A stretch of 64,000 bases of DNA from Phycisphaerae bacterium (GTDB lineage: Bacteria; Planctomycetota; Phycisphaerae; Sedimentisphaerales; Anaerohalosphaeraceae), in the NCBI GenBank assembly GCA_014859965.1, contig JACZKQ010000089.1, forward strand, positions 1 through 64,000, written 5' to 3'. The position numbers and the translations under genes were made by a program. Shown piece after piece: positions 9,437 to 17,835 of the stretch (the first letter of the stretch is position 1; each line of letters opens with the position of its first letter). Under the pieces are notes generated by a model that saw nothing but the letters and a program-made list of their open reading frames with translations, did no database searches and was not told the DNA's origin.

Positions 9437-10936
9437 ATGCAGAAAGATCTCTTGACAACGGTAACGAATTTGGGTTCGCCGCGCGTGCTGCTGGTGGGCG
9501 ATTTCGTTCTGGACAGCTACGTATACGGCGACGCACTGCGCATCAGCCCGGAAGCGCCGGTGCAGGTCTTGAAGGTGGTGGACCGGCAGCATAGCTGCGG
9601 GGGAGCGGCTTCGGTGGCGGCGGACGTGATGGCGCTGGGGGGGCAATGCCTGTGCGTGGGCGTGGTGGGGGTCGACGGCAACGGGGCCCTGCTCAGGACG
9701 CTCCTGGCGGCGACCGGGGCCGACACGTCGGGGCTGACGGAGATGCCGGACCGCCCTACTACGAGCAAACAGCGTCTGATCGGTCTGGCCCAGCACCGGC
9801 ATCGCCAGCAACTGCTGCGGATCGACGAAGAAAACAGCGACGTCCTCGATGGTGCGACAATCGAACGCATACTGGCGTTATGCGCGGCGCGTCTCGCCGA
9901 GGTCGACGTGGTCTGCCTTCAGGATTACAACAAGGGGGTTCTGGCGCCGGGTCTTTGTCGGCGGCTGATCGACATGGCGGCGGCGGCCGGCAAACCTGTA
10001 CTCGTCGATCCGCCGATGACTTGCGACTATTCGCGCTATGCCGGGGCGACGATCATAACGCCGAATCGACGTGAAGCGTCGCAGGCGGCGGGCATGACAA
10101 TCGAAAGCATCGAGGATGCGGCCCGGGCGGCGGAGATACTGCTGGAGAACTTCAAGGTGGCCGGTGTTGTGATCACTCTTGATAAGGAAGGGGCGTATCT
10201 CAAGACCGCGGACATCAGTGTGCACGTGCCGACGGTGCCCCGCAGCGTCTACGATGTGACGGGTGCAGGCGATATGGTGTTAGCGATGCTGGCCGTCAGT
10301 CTTGCCGCCGGGTGCGATCCGGTGACGGCGGTGGAGCTGGCGAATATCGCGGGCGGCCTCGAGGTGGAAAAGTTCGGCGTCGCCACGGTCACGATCGAAG
10401 AGATCGTCAACGAACTGGTGGTCACACGCCGCGGCACAACCGGTAAGATACAGGACCTTGACGCGCTCGTGCGGGAACTTCAGTACCACCGTTATCGGAA
10501 GCAGGCCATCGTCTTTACCAACGGCTGTTTCGACGTACTGCACCGCGGGCACATTGAATACCTCCAATTGTGCCGCAGGCAAGGCGATATTGTCGTCGTT
10601 GGACTCAACAGCGACGCCTCGGTGAAGCAAATCAAGGGCCCGGAGCGGCCGATTAATATTGAACATGACCGGGCGGCGGTGCTTGCGGCGCTGGAGATGG
10701 TGGATTATATTGTCATTTTTGACGAGCCAACGCCTTTGGAGCTGATTACGCGTGTGTCGCCCGACGTGCTTGTAAAGGGCGAAGACTGGGCGGACAAGGG
10801 CGTTGTTGGGCGCGAGTTTGTGGAATCGCGCGGCGGCAAGGTCGTGCTGGCGCCGCTGGTCGCCGGCCGGAGTTCGACGGCGACCATCGAGCGACTGAAA
10901 TCGGTGAAGGTGCAAGACGCCCCGAAAACCCTGTGA
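9437..10936 (+). CDS. hldE: Bifunctional heptose-7-phosphate kinase/heptose-1-phosphate adenylyltransferase
   Basis: This 499-residue fusion performs two steps of ADP-heptose synthesis. Residues 1-330 form a PfkB-type sugar kinase (LLVGDFVLDSYVYGD near the start and the VTGAGDMVLA anion-hole/catalytic motif near 275). Residues about 350-490 form a nucleotidyltransferase with FTNGCFDVLHRGH and GLNSDASVKQIKG. Length and order match E. coli HldE. Together with the next gene (GmhB) and the downstream WaaF it completes most of the route from sedoheptulose 7-phosphate to a heptosylated core; the isomerase gmhA is not in this window. A 170-base gap upstream holds no clear promoter. Confidence 0.95.
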   Translation: MQKDLLTTVTNLGSPRVLLVGDFVLDSYVYGDALRISPEAPVQVLKVVDRQHSCGGAASVAADVMALGGQCLCVGVVGVDGNGALLRTLLAATGADTSGLTEMPDRPTTSKQRLIGLAQHRHRQQLLRIDEENSDVLDGATIERILALCAARLAEVDVVCLQDYNKGVLAPGLCRRLIDMAAAAGKPVLVDPPMTCDYSRYAGATIITPNRREASQAAGMTIESIEDAARAAEILLENFKVAGVVITLDKEGAYLKTADISVHVPTVPRSVYDVTGAGDMVLAMLAVSLAAGCDPVTAVELANIAGGLEVEKFGVATVTIEEIVNELVVTRRGTTGKIQDLDALVRELQYHRYRKQAIVFTNGCFDVLHRGHIEYLQLCRRQGDIVVVGLNSDASVKQIKGPERPINIEHDRAAVLAALEMVDYIVIFDEPTPLELITRVSPDVLVKGEDWADKGVVGREFVESRGGKVVLAPLVAGRSSTATIERLKSVKVQDAPKTL

Positions 10937-11050
10937 TACAACGCAGGACGTGACGCTGCATGGGCAGGATGCCCGTGTCGCGTGCCGGCGGACCCATACA
11001 ACGAACGATGTGTACAGAAGTAATGACTGTACCTTGTTAAGGAAGCGATC

Positions 11051-12442
11051 ATGGCCAACGCTGCAATATTCCTGGACCGGGACGATACCATTATCGAGGA
11101 TCCCGGCTACATCAACGATCCCGACCAGGTGAAGCTTTTGCCCGGCGCCAGCGAGGCGCTGAGCCAATTGAAGAAGATGGATTACAAGCTCGTCGTGGTG
11201 ACAAATCAGTCGGCAGTCGCGCGGGGCATGGTCAGTGAGGAAGTGCTCGAAGAGATTCACGAGCGTCTGCGCAAACTGCTTGGCCGCAAGCGGGTGTACC
11301 TGGATGGCGTGTATTACTGTCCGTATCATCCTGACGCCGCCATTCCAAGGTATCGACGGGACAGCGATTTCCGCAAGCCGAATCCGGGCATGCTGTTTCA
11401 GGCGGCGGAAGAACTGGCGCTGGATCTTTCGCAATCATGGATGATCGGCAATTCGTACAGCGACGTGGCGGCCGGCGTCAGCGCGGGCTGCCGGACCATT
11501 CTGATTCGTTCATCGATCAATCCGCCCACCAAGAACCCGGGCGACCCGGATCCGGACAAGATCGCGGTCAACATCAAGGAAGCCGTGAATATCGTCAAGA
11601 TGTATCGGCAGCAGAGCATGATGACACCGAGGCCGACGACGCCGCGCCAAACGGTTGAAGCGGCGCCGGAAACGACCGAGGATCTGTCTGAAACGGACGA
11701 TGCGCCTCTTGAGGAAGTCGAGGAACCGGTTACGTTGCCGGTCGTACAATCTCGGCCGGCAATAAACGACGACGCCGACGGCGATATCGCACAGGACACG
11801 AAAAAGCAGAAGCCCGCACCCAAAAAGCGACGCACTGCCGTGGCTAAACGGTCGATTAGCCCGAAGCCGGTTGCGACAAAGGACCCCGGGCCCGTTGCGA
11901 CGAAAGAACGCGAGCCCATTGCGCTGAAAGCGCGCGACGCCGTTGCGGCGAAAAAAGAAGAATTGCCGGCCGAGGAACCGCCGCAGTGCGAAGCCGAACC
12001 GACGTTTGAAGAAAGCCCTGAAGAAAAAGCGGAAGAAAGGGCAGCGCCCGAACCGCTCCGGGCGGCCCCTGCTGTAACAACCATTCCTTCGACGGCCAGC
12101 GGCAGGCGGTTTGTGCCGCCGCACGGAGGTAAACCGTCGGCCCGCGTCGCCGCGCCTTCGGCAATACCTTCATCGGCGGATAACTCGCGGACACAGGAAG
12201 TACTCAACGAGGTGATGCGTTATCTCAAGAAGGCCGATCGCCTCAACATGTACGACGAATTTTCATGGGTGAAGGTCCTTGCGGGCATTCTGCAGGTGGT
12301 GGTGCTGTTTTTCCTGCTGCTGAGTCTTTGGTTCCAACTGGACCCGACGCGCGAAGACGGCGCGGTGCTCATCGTGCTCGGCTATGCCGCCGTTCTGCAG
12401 CTCATGGTGATCGCATTTCATCTGATGCGTGACCGGAGGTGA
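11051..12442 (+). CDS. gmhB: D,D-heptose 1,7-bisphosphate phosphatase fused to a low-complexity membrane tail
   Basis: Residues 1-180 are a HAD phosphatase of the GmhB/HisB-N type: nucleophile Asp9 and acid Asp11 in FLDRDDT, VVTNQS, and Lys109 in RKPNPGM. The usual zinc loop keeps Cys90 and His93 (CPYH), but the second cysteine pair is replaced by Asp104-Ser-Asp106. The usual GD(S/K) near residue 133 is GNS. About 220 residues rich in Ala, Pro, Glu and Lys follow, with repeated units such as PVATKD/PVATKE/PIALKA. Two transmembrane helices close the protein (about 410-430 and 440-457). Normal GmhB has roughly 190 residues and no membrane part, so the fusion would tether heptose synthesis to the membrane. 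Its stop overlaps the region of the waaF start. Confidence 0.85.
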   Translation: MANAAIFLDRDDTIIEDPGYINDPDQVKLLPGASEALSQLKKMDYKLVVVTNQSAVARGMVSEEVLEEIHERLRKLLGRKRVYLDGVYYCPYHPDAAIPRYRRDSDFRKPNPGMLFQAAEELALDLSQSWMIGNSYSDVAAGVSAGCRTILIRSSINPPTKNPGDPDPDKIAVNIKEAVNIVKMYRQQSMMTPRPTTPRQTVEAAPETTEDLSETDDAPLEEVEEPVTLPVVQSRPAINDDADGDIAQDTKKQKPAPKKRRTAVAKRSISPKPVATKDPGPVATKEREPIALKARDAVAAKKEELPAEEPPQCEAEPTFEESPEEKAEERAAPEPLRAAPAVTTIPSTASGRRFVPPHGGKPSARVAAPSAIPSSADNSRTQEVLNEVMRYLKKADRLNMYDEFSWVKVLAGILQVVVLFFLLLSLWFQLDPTREDGAVLIVLGYAAVLQLMVIAFHLMRDRR

Positions 12443-12444
12443 CG

Positions 12445-13551
12445 GTGACGGACGAGCAGCTCGGTATGCCGATTCCATCCTCAGGGGCAGTTCCGGCGCG
12501 CGTGGAGCGGGCGGGGTCGGCCGACCGAAAGATTGCCGTTTGGCTTCCGTCGCCCATGGGCGATGCGATTCTGGCGACACCGGCGCTCCGGGCCATTCGG
12601 GATGGGTTTGGCGATGCACATATCTCCTTCATCTCGAATGCGACGGTGCGTCAGGTGCTGTCGCCCTGCCGATTTACTGACGCATGGATCGACAGCCGGC
12701 AGGCTCATGCCGCGGCCACGGGTCTAAAGCTTCGCGCGGCGCGTTTCGATCTGGCGATCCTCTTTAAGAATTCGTTTTCGTCGGGCGCGGCGGCTTTTGT
12801 GTCGGGTGCAAAAGAGAGGATCGGCTATGCCCGGGACGGACGATCTTTATTGCTGACCCAAAGGATCAAGCCGCCGCGGGATTCGCAAGGGGCTTTTGCT
12901 CCGGCGAGCATGGTGGACTATTATCTGACGCTGGCGCGCGAGGCGGGATGTTCTGCGGAGCAGAGATCGCTGGAGCTGGCGGTCGACGAGGAGGACGTGC
13001 TTTCGGTTTCGGGCAAGCTGCCGGCCGTGATGTCATCGGATGCGCCGGTGGTGATACTCGTGCCCGGAGGCAGTTTCGGGCCCAGCAAATTCTGGCCGGC
13101 GGAACGGTTCACCCGGATTGCCGAGCGGCTGGTCGAAGAATACGGCGCCACGGTGGTCGTCTCGATCGCGCCCAACCCCGTGGAGAAGGCGGTGGCCGGG
13201 ACGATCTGCAGTCAGAGCCGTCATCGGCTGGTCAATCTTGCCGAATATCCCCTTTCTCTGGGTGAGCTGAAGGCACTGTTCAACGAGGCGGCACTGGTCA
13301 TCACCAATGACACGGGGCCGCGGCACATCGCGGTGGCCCTGGGACGGAAGGTCGTGTCGCTGTTCGGGCCCAACGACGCCCGATGGACGCAGACAGGTTA
13401 TGCGGATGAGATCCAACTTGTGGGCCGCGCGGATTGCGCACCCTGCGAGAAACCCCACTGCACGCAGGAGCGGCATCTCTGCATGGAATCGATCACGGTG
13501 GACATGGTCTGGACGGCCGCACAGAAACTCATCAAGGCGGGCAAAGCATGA
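12445..13551 (+). CDS. waaF: Glycosyltransferase family 9, ADP-heptose:LPS heptosyltransferase
   Basis: The 368-residue protein has the GT9 fold. WLPSPMGDAILATPAL is the N-terminal acceptor loop, VPGGSFGPSKFWP the donor-site loop, and TNDTGPRHIAVALG the ADP-heptose binding motif. It should add heptose to the inner core. I start it at the second GTG (12445) because GGAGG lies 5 bases before it; the first GTG (12439) lies inside that ribosome site. WaaF is more likely than WaaC by overall pattern, but this is not certain. It is translationally coupled to waaP through an ATGA overlap. Confidence 0.88.
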   Translation: MTDEQLGMPIPSSGAVPARVERAGSADRKIAVWLPSPMGDAILATPALRAIRDGFGDAHISFISNATVRQVLSPCRFTDAWIDSRQAHAAATGLKLRAARFDLAILFKNSFSSGAAAFVSGAKERIGYARDGRSLLLTQRIKPPRDSQGAFAPASMVDYYLTLAREAGCSAEQRSLELAVDEEDVLSVSGKLPAVMSSDAPVVILVPGGSFGPSKFWPAERFTRIAERLVEEYGATVVVSIAPNPVEKAVAGTICSQSRHRLVNLAEYPLSLGELKALFNEAALVITNDTGPRHIAVALGRKVVSLFGPNDARWTQTGYADEIQLVGRADCAPCEKPHCTQERHLCMESITVDMVWTAAQKLIKAGKA

Positions 13552-14402
13552 GCGAGCAGGACTTCGTTGAAGTGAGCAGCGGTTTTTTTGCTGATCGCCG
13601 GTATGTGGAGCCCCTGGGGCGTTTAGGCCTGAATTCAATGGAGGCGGTCTTTGCTTTTGAAGGGGACCGAAATCTCGCCAAGGCCAATCTGGCCCGGCAC
13701 AGGAGCCGCATTCAGTTTTTGATGCCGGAAACGGGTAAGGCGTATTTTTTGAAGCGTTATGACCGGCCGCCGCAACTTCAGCAGGTGCGCAACTGGATCG
13801 ATCATTTTGAGCGCGCCAGCACGGCCGCGTACGATCGACAGCCCGCCGAGCAATTAGCCGCCGCAGGCATCCGCACCGCGCGGGTCGTCGCGTACGGCGA
13901 AGGATGGGACGGCCTGTTTGAGGAACGCAGCTTCATCATTACCGAGGAAATCGCCGAAGGCCATTCGCTCGAGCAGAGACTGCCGGAGTGCTTCTCTACA
14001 AGTGGTCCGTTTACGAATATCGCTGCAAAGCGGCAATTCATCCAGAGGCTTGCGGATTTCGCCCGGCGGTTTCACGAGACAGGCCTGCGGCATCGGGACT
14101 TCTACTTTTGCCACATTTTCATGACAGCGGACGAGGCGTTTCATCTGATCGACCTGCAGCGGACTTTCCGGCCGCTGGTTTGGGAGGAGCGATTCCGCGT
14201 CAAAGACATCGCACAACTGCATTATTCGGCGCCGGGCAAGATTATCTCGCGGACCGACCGTCTCCGTTTCTATCTGCATTATGTGGACCGGGAAGCACTC
14301 ACCGCGGCCGATCGCCGCTTCCTGCGTCAGGTCAAGAACCGGGCATGGCGCATGGCCGATCACGATATCAAGCACGGGCGGCCTGTGCCCTTTGCAGAGT
14401 AG
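13548..14402 (+). CDS. waaP: Lipopolysaccharide core heptose kinase (WaaP/Kdo kinase family)
   Basis: The 284-residue protein is a eukaryotic-like kinase of the Kdo/WaaP family. FLKRYD supplies the ATP-site lysine, FIITEEIAEG is the hinge, LRHRDFYFCHIF is the catalytic loop with its Asp, and IDLQRTF is the metal-binding segment. WaaP phosphorylates heptose in the LPS inner core in the cytoplasm. The true start is ATG 13548, overlapping the waaF stop as ATGA, not the longer upstream frame. Its position between waaF and a WaaG-like transferase supports the core assignment. Confidence 0.88.
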   Translation: MSEQDFVEVSSGFFADRRYVEPLGRLGLNSMEAVFAFEGDRNLAKANLARHRSRIQFLMPETGKAYFLKRYDRPPQLQQVRNWIDHFERASTAAYDRQPAEQLAAAGIRTARVVAYGEGWDGLFEERSFIITEEIAEGHSLEQRLPECFSTSGPFTNIAAKRQFIQRLADFARRFHETGLRHRDFYFCHIFMTADEAFHLIDLQRTFRPLVWEERFRVKDIAQLHYSAPGKIISRTDRLRFYLHYVDREALTAADRRFLRQVKNRAWRMADHDIKHGRPVPFAE

Positions 14403-14426
14403 GGGCAACGTGTTATAATCCAGCCG

Positions 14427-15605
14427 ATGATAAGAACCGCGATTATTATTGAACGGGCGGACGTTGCGCTCGGCGGGGCCGAACGGTCGGTGTTTGAACT
14501 TGCCGGGCAGTTGCGCACGCTTGGGGTGGATGCCGAGATTCTGGCCGCTACAGGGGCTCAGGAGACGGCGCAGGTGAAGGTTCTGTGCGGCCAAAGCCGC
14601 GGCAAACGAACATCCTTTCGGGATTTCGGGCGGGCGCTCAAATCGCATTTGGCCCAGACGCGCTACGACGTCGTCCACAGTACGCTTCCGTTCGACTTTG
14701 CCGACATCTATCAGCCGCGCGGGGGCAGCTATGCCGAGGCCAGCGAGCGAAATATCGCCAGTTACGACCATCGGGCTGTCCGGTTTTGTAAAACTGCCAC
14801 GCAGCATTTCAATCTGCGGCGGACCGTGCTGTTAAACGCGGAGAAACGTCTTTGCCGGCCGCAGCGGCGGACTATCATCGCGGCCTTGAGTGAGTATGTG
14901 AAATCGCAATTCATGCGGCACTACAATGTTGCCGAATCGCGAATTCGCGTGATAGGAAACGGTGTCGCCATGCACCAGCCGCCCGACCCGGTGCAGGCGG
15001 AGGCGCTGCGAAGCCGCATCCTTGGCGACCTGGGCGCCGGGCCCGGCGGGCAGCCGGCGGTTTTCCTTTTTGCCGCCAACAATTTTCGGCTTAAGGGGCT
15101 GGGCGCGATCGTCCGGGCACTGGCCCTTCTCAAAGGCGGTCTCGAACCGCGGCCGGTGTACGTCGCCGTTGCCGGGAGCGGCCGCACGGAGAATTACCGC
15201 GCGCTGGCGGACGAACTGGGTGTCTCCGATCGCCTCGTTTTCCTTGGTGCGCTGAGCGACGTGCACCAGGCCTTGGCCGCCGCCGACGCCGCCGTACTGC
15301 CGACATACTACGACCCCTGCTCGCGGTTCATTCTGGAAGCGCTCACCCACGCCAGGCCGGTCATTACGACACGATTCAACGGCGCCGCGGAGCGCTACGT
15401 CGACAGGCGCCATGGAGCGGTCATCGACGACCCTCGCGATACACGGGCGCTGGCCGAGGCCTTTGCGTGGGTTGCGGACGTCGACAACGCTCGCTCGGCC
15501 GCGGAGGCCATTCGGCGGGACAATCTGGCGGAGAACATTTCTATTGCCAGACACGCCGAGATGCTGGTAGAGTTATATCGTTTTATTACGGGAATCAATC
15601 TATGA
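14427..15605 (+). CDS. waaG: Glycosyltransferase family 4, WaaG-like LPS core glucosyltransferase
   Basis: The 392-residue GT-B enzyme starts ATG 14427, 24 bases after waaP. It carries ALGGAER near the N-terminus, DVVHSTLPFDFADIYQPRGG as in WaaG, a donor-side RIRVIGNGV strand, NFRLKGLGA, and the retaining-transferase catalytic region DPCSRFILEAL with its glutamate. WaaG adds the first outer-core hexose to heptose II, which fits its place after waaF and waaP. Donor and acceptor are inferred. Its stop overlaps the plsY start (ATGA). Confidence 0.85.
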   Translation: MIRTAIIIERADVALGGAERSVFELAGQLRTLGVDAEILAATGAQETAQVKVLCGQSRGKRTSFRDFGRALKSHLAQTRYDVVHSTLPFDFADIYQPRGGSYAEASERNIASYDHRAVRFCKTATQHFNLRRTVLLNAEKRLCRPQRRTIIAALSEYVKSQFMRHYNVAESRIRVIGNGVAMHQPPDPVQAEALRSRILGDLGAGPGGQPAVFLFAANNFRLKGLGAIVRALALLKGGLEPRPVYVAVAGSGRTENYRALADELGVSDRLVFLGALSDVHQALAAADAAVLPTYYDPCSRFILEALTHARPVITTRFNGAAERYVDRRHGAVIDDPRDTRALAEAFAWVADVDNARSAAEAIRRDNLAENISIARHAEMLVELYRFITGINL

Positions 15606-16249
15606 CATGGGTCGCGTTGACAGTTGCGGCGTATCTTTTGGGGTCCATCCCGTTCGGGCTGCTCATTGCACGGGCGCACGGCGTCGACCTGCGGCAGGTC
15701 GGGTCGGGCAACATCGGGGCGACGAATGTCTCGCGGGCGTTGGGCAAACCTTGGGCGGTCGTGTGCTTTGTGCTGGATTGCCTCAAGGGGGTCGTTCCGA
15801 TGCTGGTTGCCGGGATGCTGATCGATCAGACGTACGACGGGATCACGGTCGGCGTGCTTTGGCGATGGCTCGCCGTGGGGTGTGCCGCGATTGTCGGTCA
15901 CGTTTTTCCGGTGTATCTGAAATTCAAGGGCGGCAAAGGCGTCGCCACGAGCCTCGGCGTGGCCGTGGGGCTGTACCCGTACATGACGCAGCCGGGGCTG
16001 GTCATTCTGCTGATCTGGCTGGGGGCGATGCTGATGTGGCGGTATGTGTCGCTTGCGTCGCTGCTTGCGGCGGTGTCATTCCCCGTCGTGCTTGCGGCGA
16101 TGATCTGCACGCGGCCGGACTGGCATTTCGCCGTGCTGTGGCCGCTGCTCATCGTCGCATCGGCTATCGCCGTCCTCGTCGTCGTGCGGCACGTGGAGAA
16201 CATCAAGCGGCTGCTGGAAGGCTCCGAAAGCAAGGCATTTCAAAAATAA
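15602..16249 (+). CDS. plsY: Acyl-phosphate:glycerol-3-phosphate acyltransferase
   Basis: The 215-residue integral membrane protein shows the three PlsY signature blocks: LGSIPFGLLIAR, GSGNIGATNVSR, and KFKGGKGVATSLG, plus about five to six hydrophobic helices. It transfers an acyl group from acyl phosphate to glycerol 3-phosphate, the first step of membrane phospholipid synthesis. The start at 15602 forms an ATGA overlap with the WaaG-like gene; the longer upstream frame is spurious. Ending the core run with plsY links LPS and phospholipid supply. Confidence 0.95.
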   Translation: MTWVALTVAAYLLGSIPFGLLIARAHGVDLRQVGSGNIGATNVSRALGKPWAVVCFVLDCLKGVVPMLVAGMLIDQTYDGITVGVLWRWLAVGCAAIVGHVFPVYLKFKGGKGVATSLGVAVGLYPYMTQPGLVILLIWLGAMLMWRYVSLASLLAAVSFPVVLAAMICTRPDWHFAVLWPLLIVASAIAVLVVVRHVENIKRLLEGSESKAFQK

Positions 16250-16266
16250 CAGATGTGCGGCTTTGG

Positions 16267-16287
16267 GCGCGGCACCGCGCATTTTCG
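16267..16287 (+). terminator. Weak hairpin after plsY
   Basis: GCGCG (16267-16271), a four-base loop and CGCGC (16276-16280) are followed by ATTTTCG. The stem is short and the T-run brief, so this is only a candidate terminator for the lipid A/core run. Confidence 0.3.
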
Positions 16288-16310
16288 TGCCCGCGGAACA
16301 GCACCAGGCC

Positions 16311-17777
16311 CTACAGTCCGAGTTTTTGGTTGAGGATGTCGGCGACGACTTTGGGGTTAGCCTGTCCTTTGCTTTTCTGCATGACCTGGCCCATGAGGAA
16401 GCCTAATGACTTCTTGCTCTTTTTGCCTCCGGAGGTCACTTCGGCGACGGCCTCGGGGTTGGCTGCGATGGCTTCGTCGACCATGGCTTCGATTTCGCCG
16501 GCGTCACTTTTCTGGATGAGATTCAGTCTTTGCGCGACGTCTTCAGGCCGGCCGCCCGCAGCGATCATTTCCACGAAGATAGCGGTCGCGGCTGTGGCGC
16601 TGATTTCGCCGCCGTCCGCCATGGCGGCCAAGCGGGCCAGCGATTCGGCGTCGACGCCGAGTTGTCCCACGGTGCACCCCTTTTCGTTGGCGATCTTCAG
16701 GCCGGTCTGGGTGAGCAGATTGCAGACGCGCTTGGCGTCGGCGCCGGCCTTGACCGCCCTGTCGAACAATTCGGCCGTCGCGCGGTCGGCGGTAAGAACG
16801 CCGGCATCGTAGTCGCTGAGGCCGTATTCGACGGCGAATCGGCTTTGCATGGTCAGGGGCAGTTCGCACAGGCGCGCGCGGATTTCCGCGAGCCAGTCGG
16901 CACTCATCTCCACGGGCACCAGATCCGGCTCGGGGAAGTAGCGGTAGTCGTGGGCCTCTTCTTTCTCGCGCTGCAGGACGGTCCGCTGGTTGACGTCGTC
17001 CCAGCCGTAGGTTCGCTTGTTGCCCATTTTCAGGGTGCGGCCGGTTTCCCGAAAGTCGTTCAACTGGCGCTGGGCCTCGAAGGCGACACTCCGTTCGATG
17101 GCGCGAAAACTGTTGAGGTTTTTGACCTCCGAAATGGGCGTCTTGTGAAGCTGCCCGTCGCGGGTGATGTGCAGATTGATGTTGGGCTCAAAACGCATGT
17201 GGCCTTTTTGCATATCGGCCTCTGAGACGCCCAGATACCGCACGATCCGCTGGAGCTCCCTGGCGAGGGCGCCCACCTCCTGCGGTGAATTCATGTCCGG
17301 CTCCGTCACGATCTCAAGCAGCGGCGCCCCGGCCCGGTTGAGATCGACCGCCGAGAAATTGCCCAGCGTGTGGATGTTTTTGCCCGCATCCTCCTCCAGG
17401 TGGGCCCGCGTGATGCGGACTTTTTTCGTTCGGCCTGATTCGAGCGGGATCTCGATATAGCCGGGTCCGCCGAGCGGCAGATCGTACTGGCTGATCTGGT
17501 AATTCTTGGGCAGGTCGGGATAATAGTAGCTCTTGCGATCCCACTTGGTGAACGAGGCGACCTGGCAGTTCAGCGCCAGCGCCGTGAGCACCGCGTATTC
17601 ATAAGCCGTCCTGTTCATCACCGGCAGCACGCCGGGCATACCGATGCACACGGGGCAGACACGCGTATTCGCCTGCTCGCCGTAGGCCATCTCGCAGCCG
17701 CAGAACATCTTGGTCCGCGCGGCCAGGTGCACGTGAATCTCCAGCCCCACAACCAGCTTGTAATCGAATTCAGCCAT
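16311..17777 (-). CDS. gatB: Aspartyl/glutamyl-tRNA(Asn/Gln) amidotransferase subunit B
   Basis: GatB binds the misacylated tRNA and holds the kinase site of GatCAB. The 488-residue protein begins YKLVVGLEIHVHLAARTK and contains GMPGVLPVMNRTAYEYA, DRKSYYYPDLPKNYQISQYD, HLEEDAGKN and LNRAGAPLLEIVTEPD, followed by a YqeY-like tail domain. This length is normal. It is the last gene of the minus-strand gat operon, about 58 bases after the PepC-like peptidase. AGGG precedes the ATG at 17777. Confidence 0.97.
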   Translation of the reverse strand: MAEFDYKLVVGLEIHVHLAARTKMFCGCEMAYGEQANTRVCPVCIGMPGVLPVMNRTAYEYAVLTALALNCQVASFTKWDRKSYYYPDLPKNYQISQYDLPLGGPGYIEIPLESGRTKKVRITRAHLEEDAGKNIHTLGNFSAVDLNRAGAPLLEIVTEPDMNSPQEVGALARELQRIVRYLGVSEADMQKGHMRFEPNINLHITRDGQLHKTPISEVKNLNSFRAIERSVAFEAQRQLNDFRETGRTLKMGNKRTYGWDDVNQRTVLQREKEEAHDYRYFPEPDLVPVEMSADWLAEIRARLCELPLTMQSRFAVEYGLSDYDAGVLTADRATAELFDRAVKAGADAKRVCNLLTQTGLKIANEKGCTVGQLGVDAESLARLAAMADGGEISATAATAIFVEMIAAGGRPEDVAQRLNLIQKSDAGEIEAMVDEAIAANPEAVAEVTSGGKKSKKSLGFLMGQVMQKSKGQANPKVVADILNQKLGL

Positions 17778-17835
17778 AGCGCCCTGTGTACTCTACTGTT
17801 CACCGTTTACGCGATGCACGGATTACCTCTGCTTC

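Noticed and set aside
9302-9811. Long antisense frames opposite lpxK, hldE and other GC-rich genes
   Set aside because: They mirror codon bias of the real genes on the other strand and lack start signals and family motifs.
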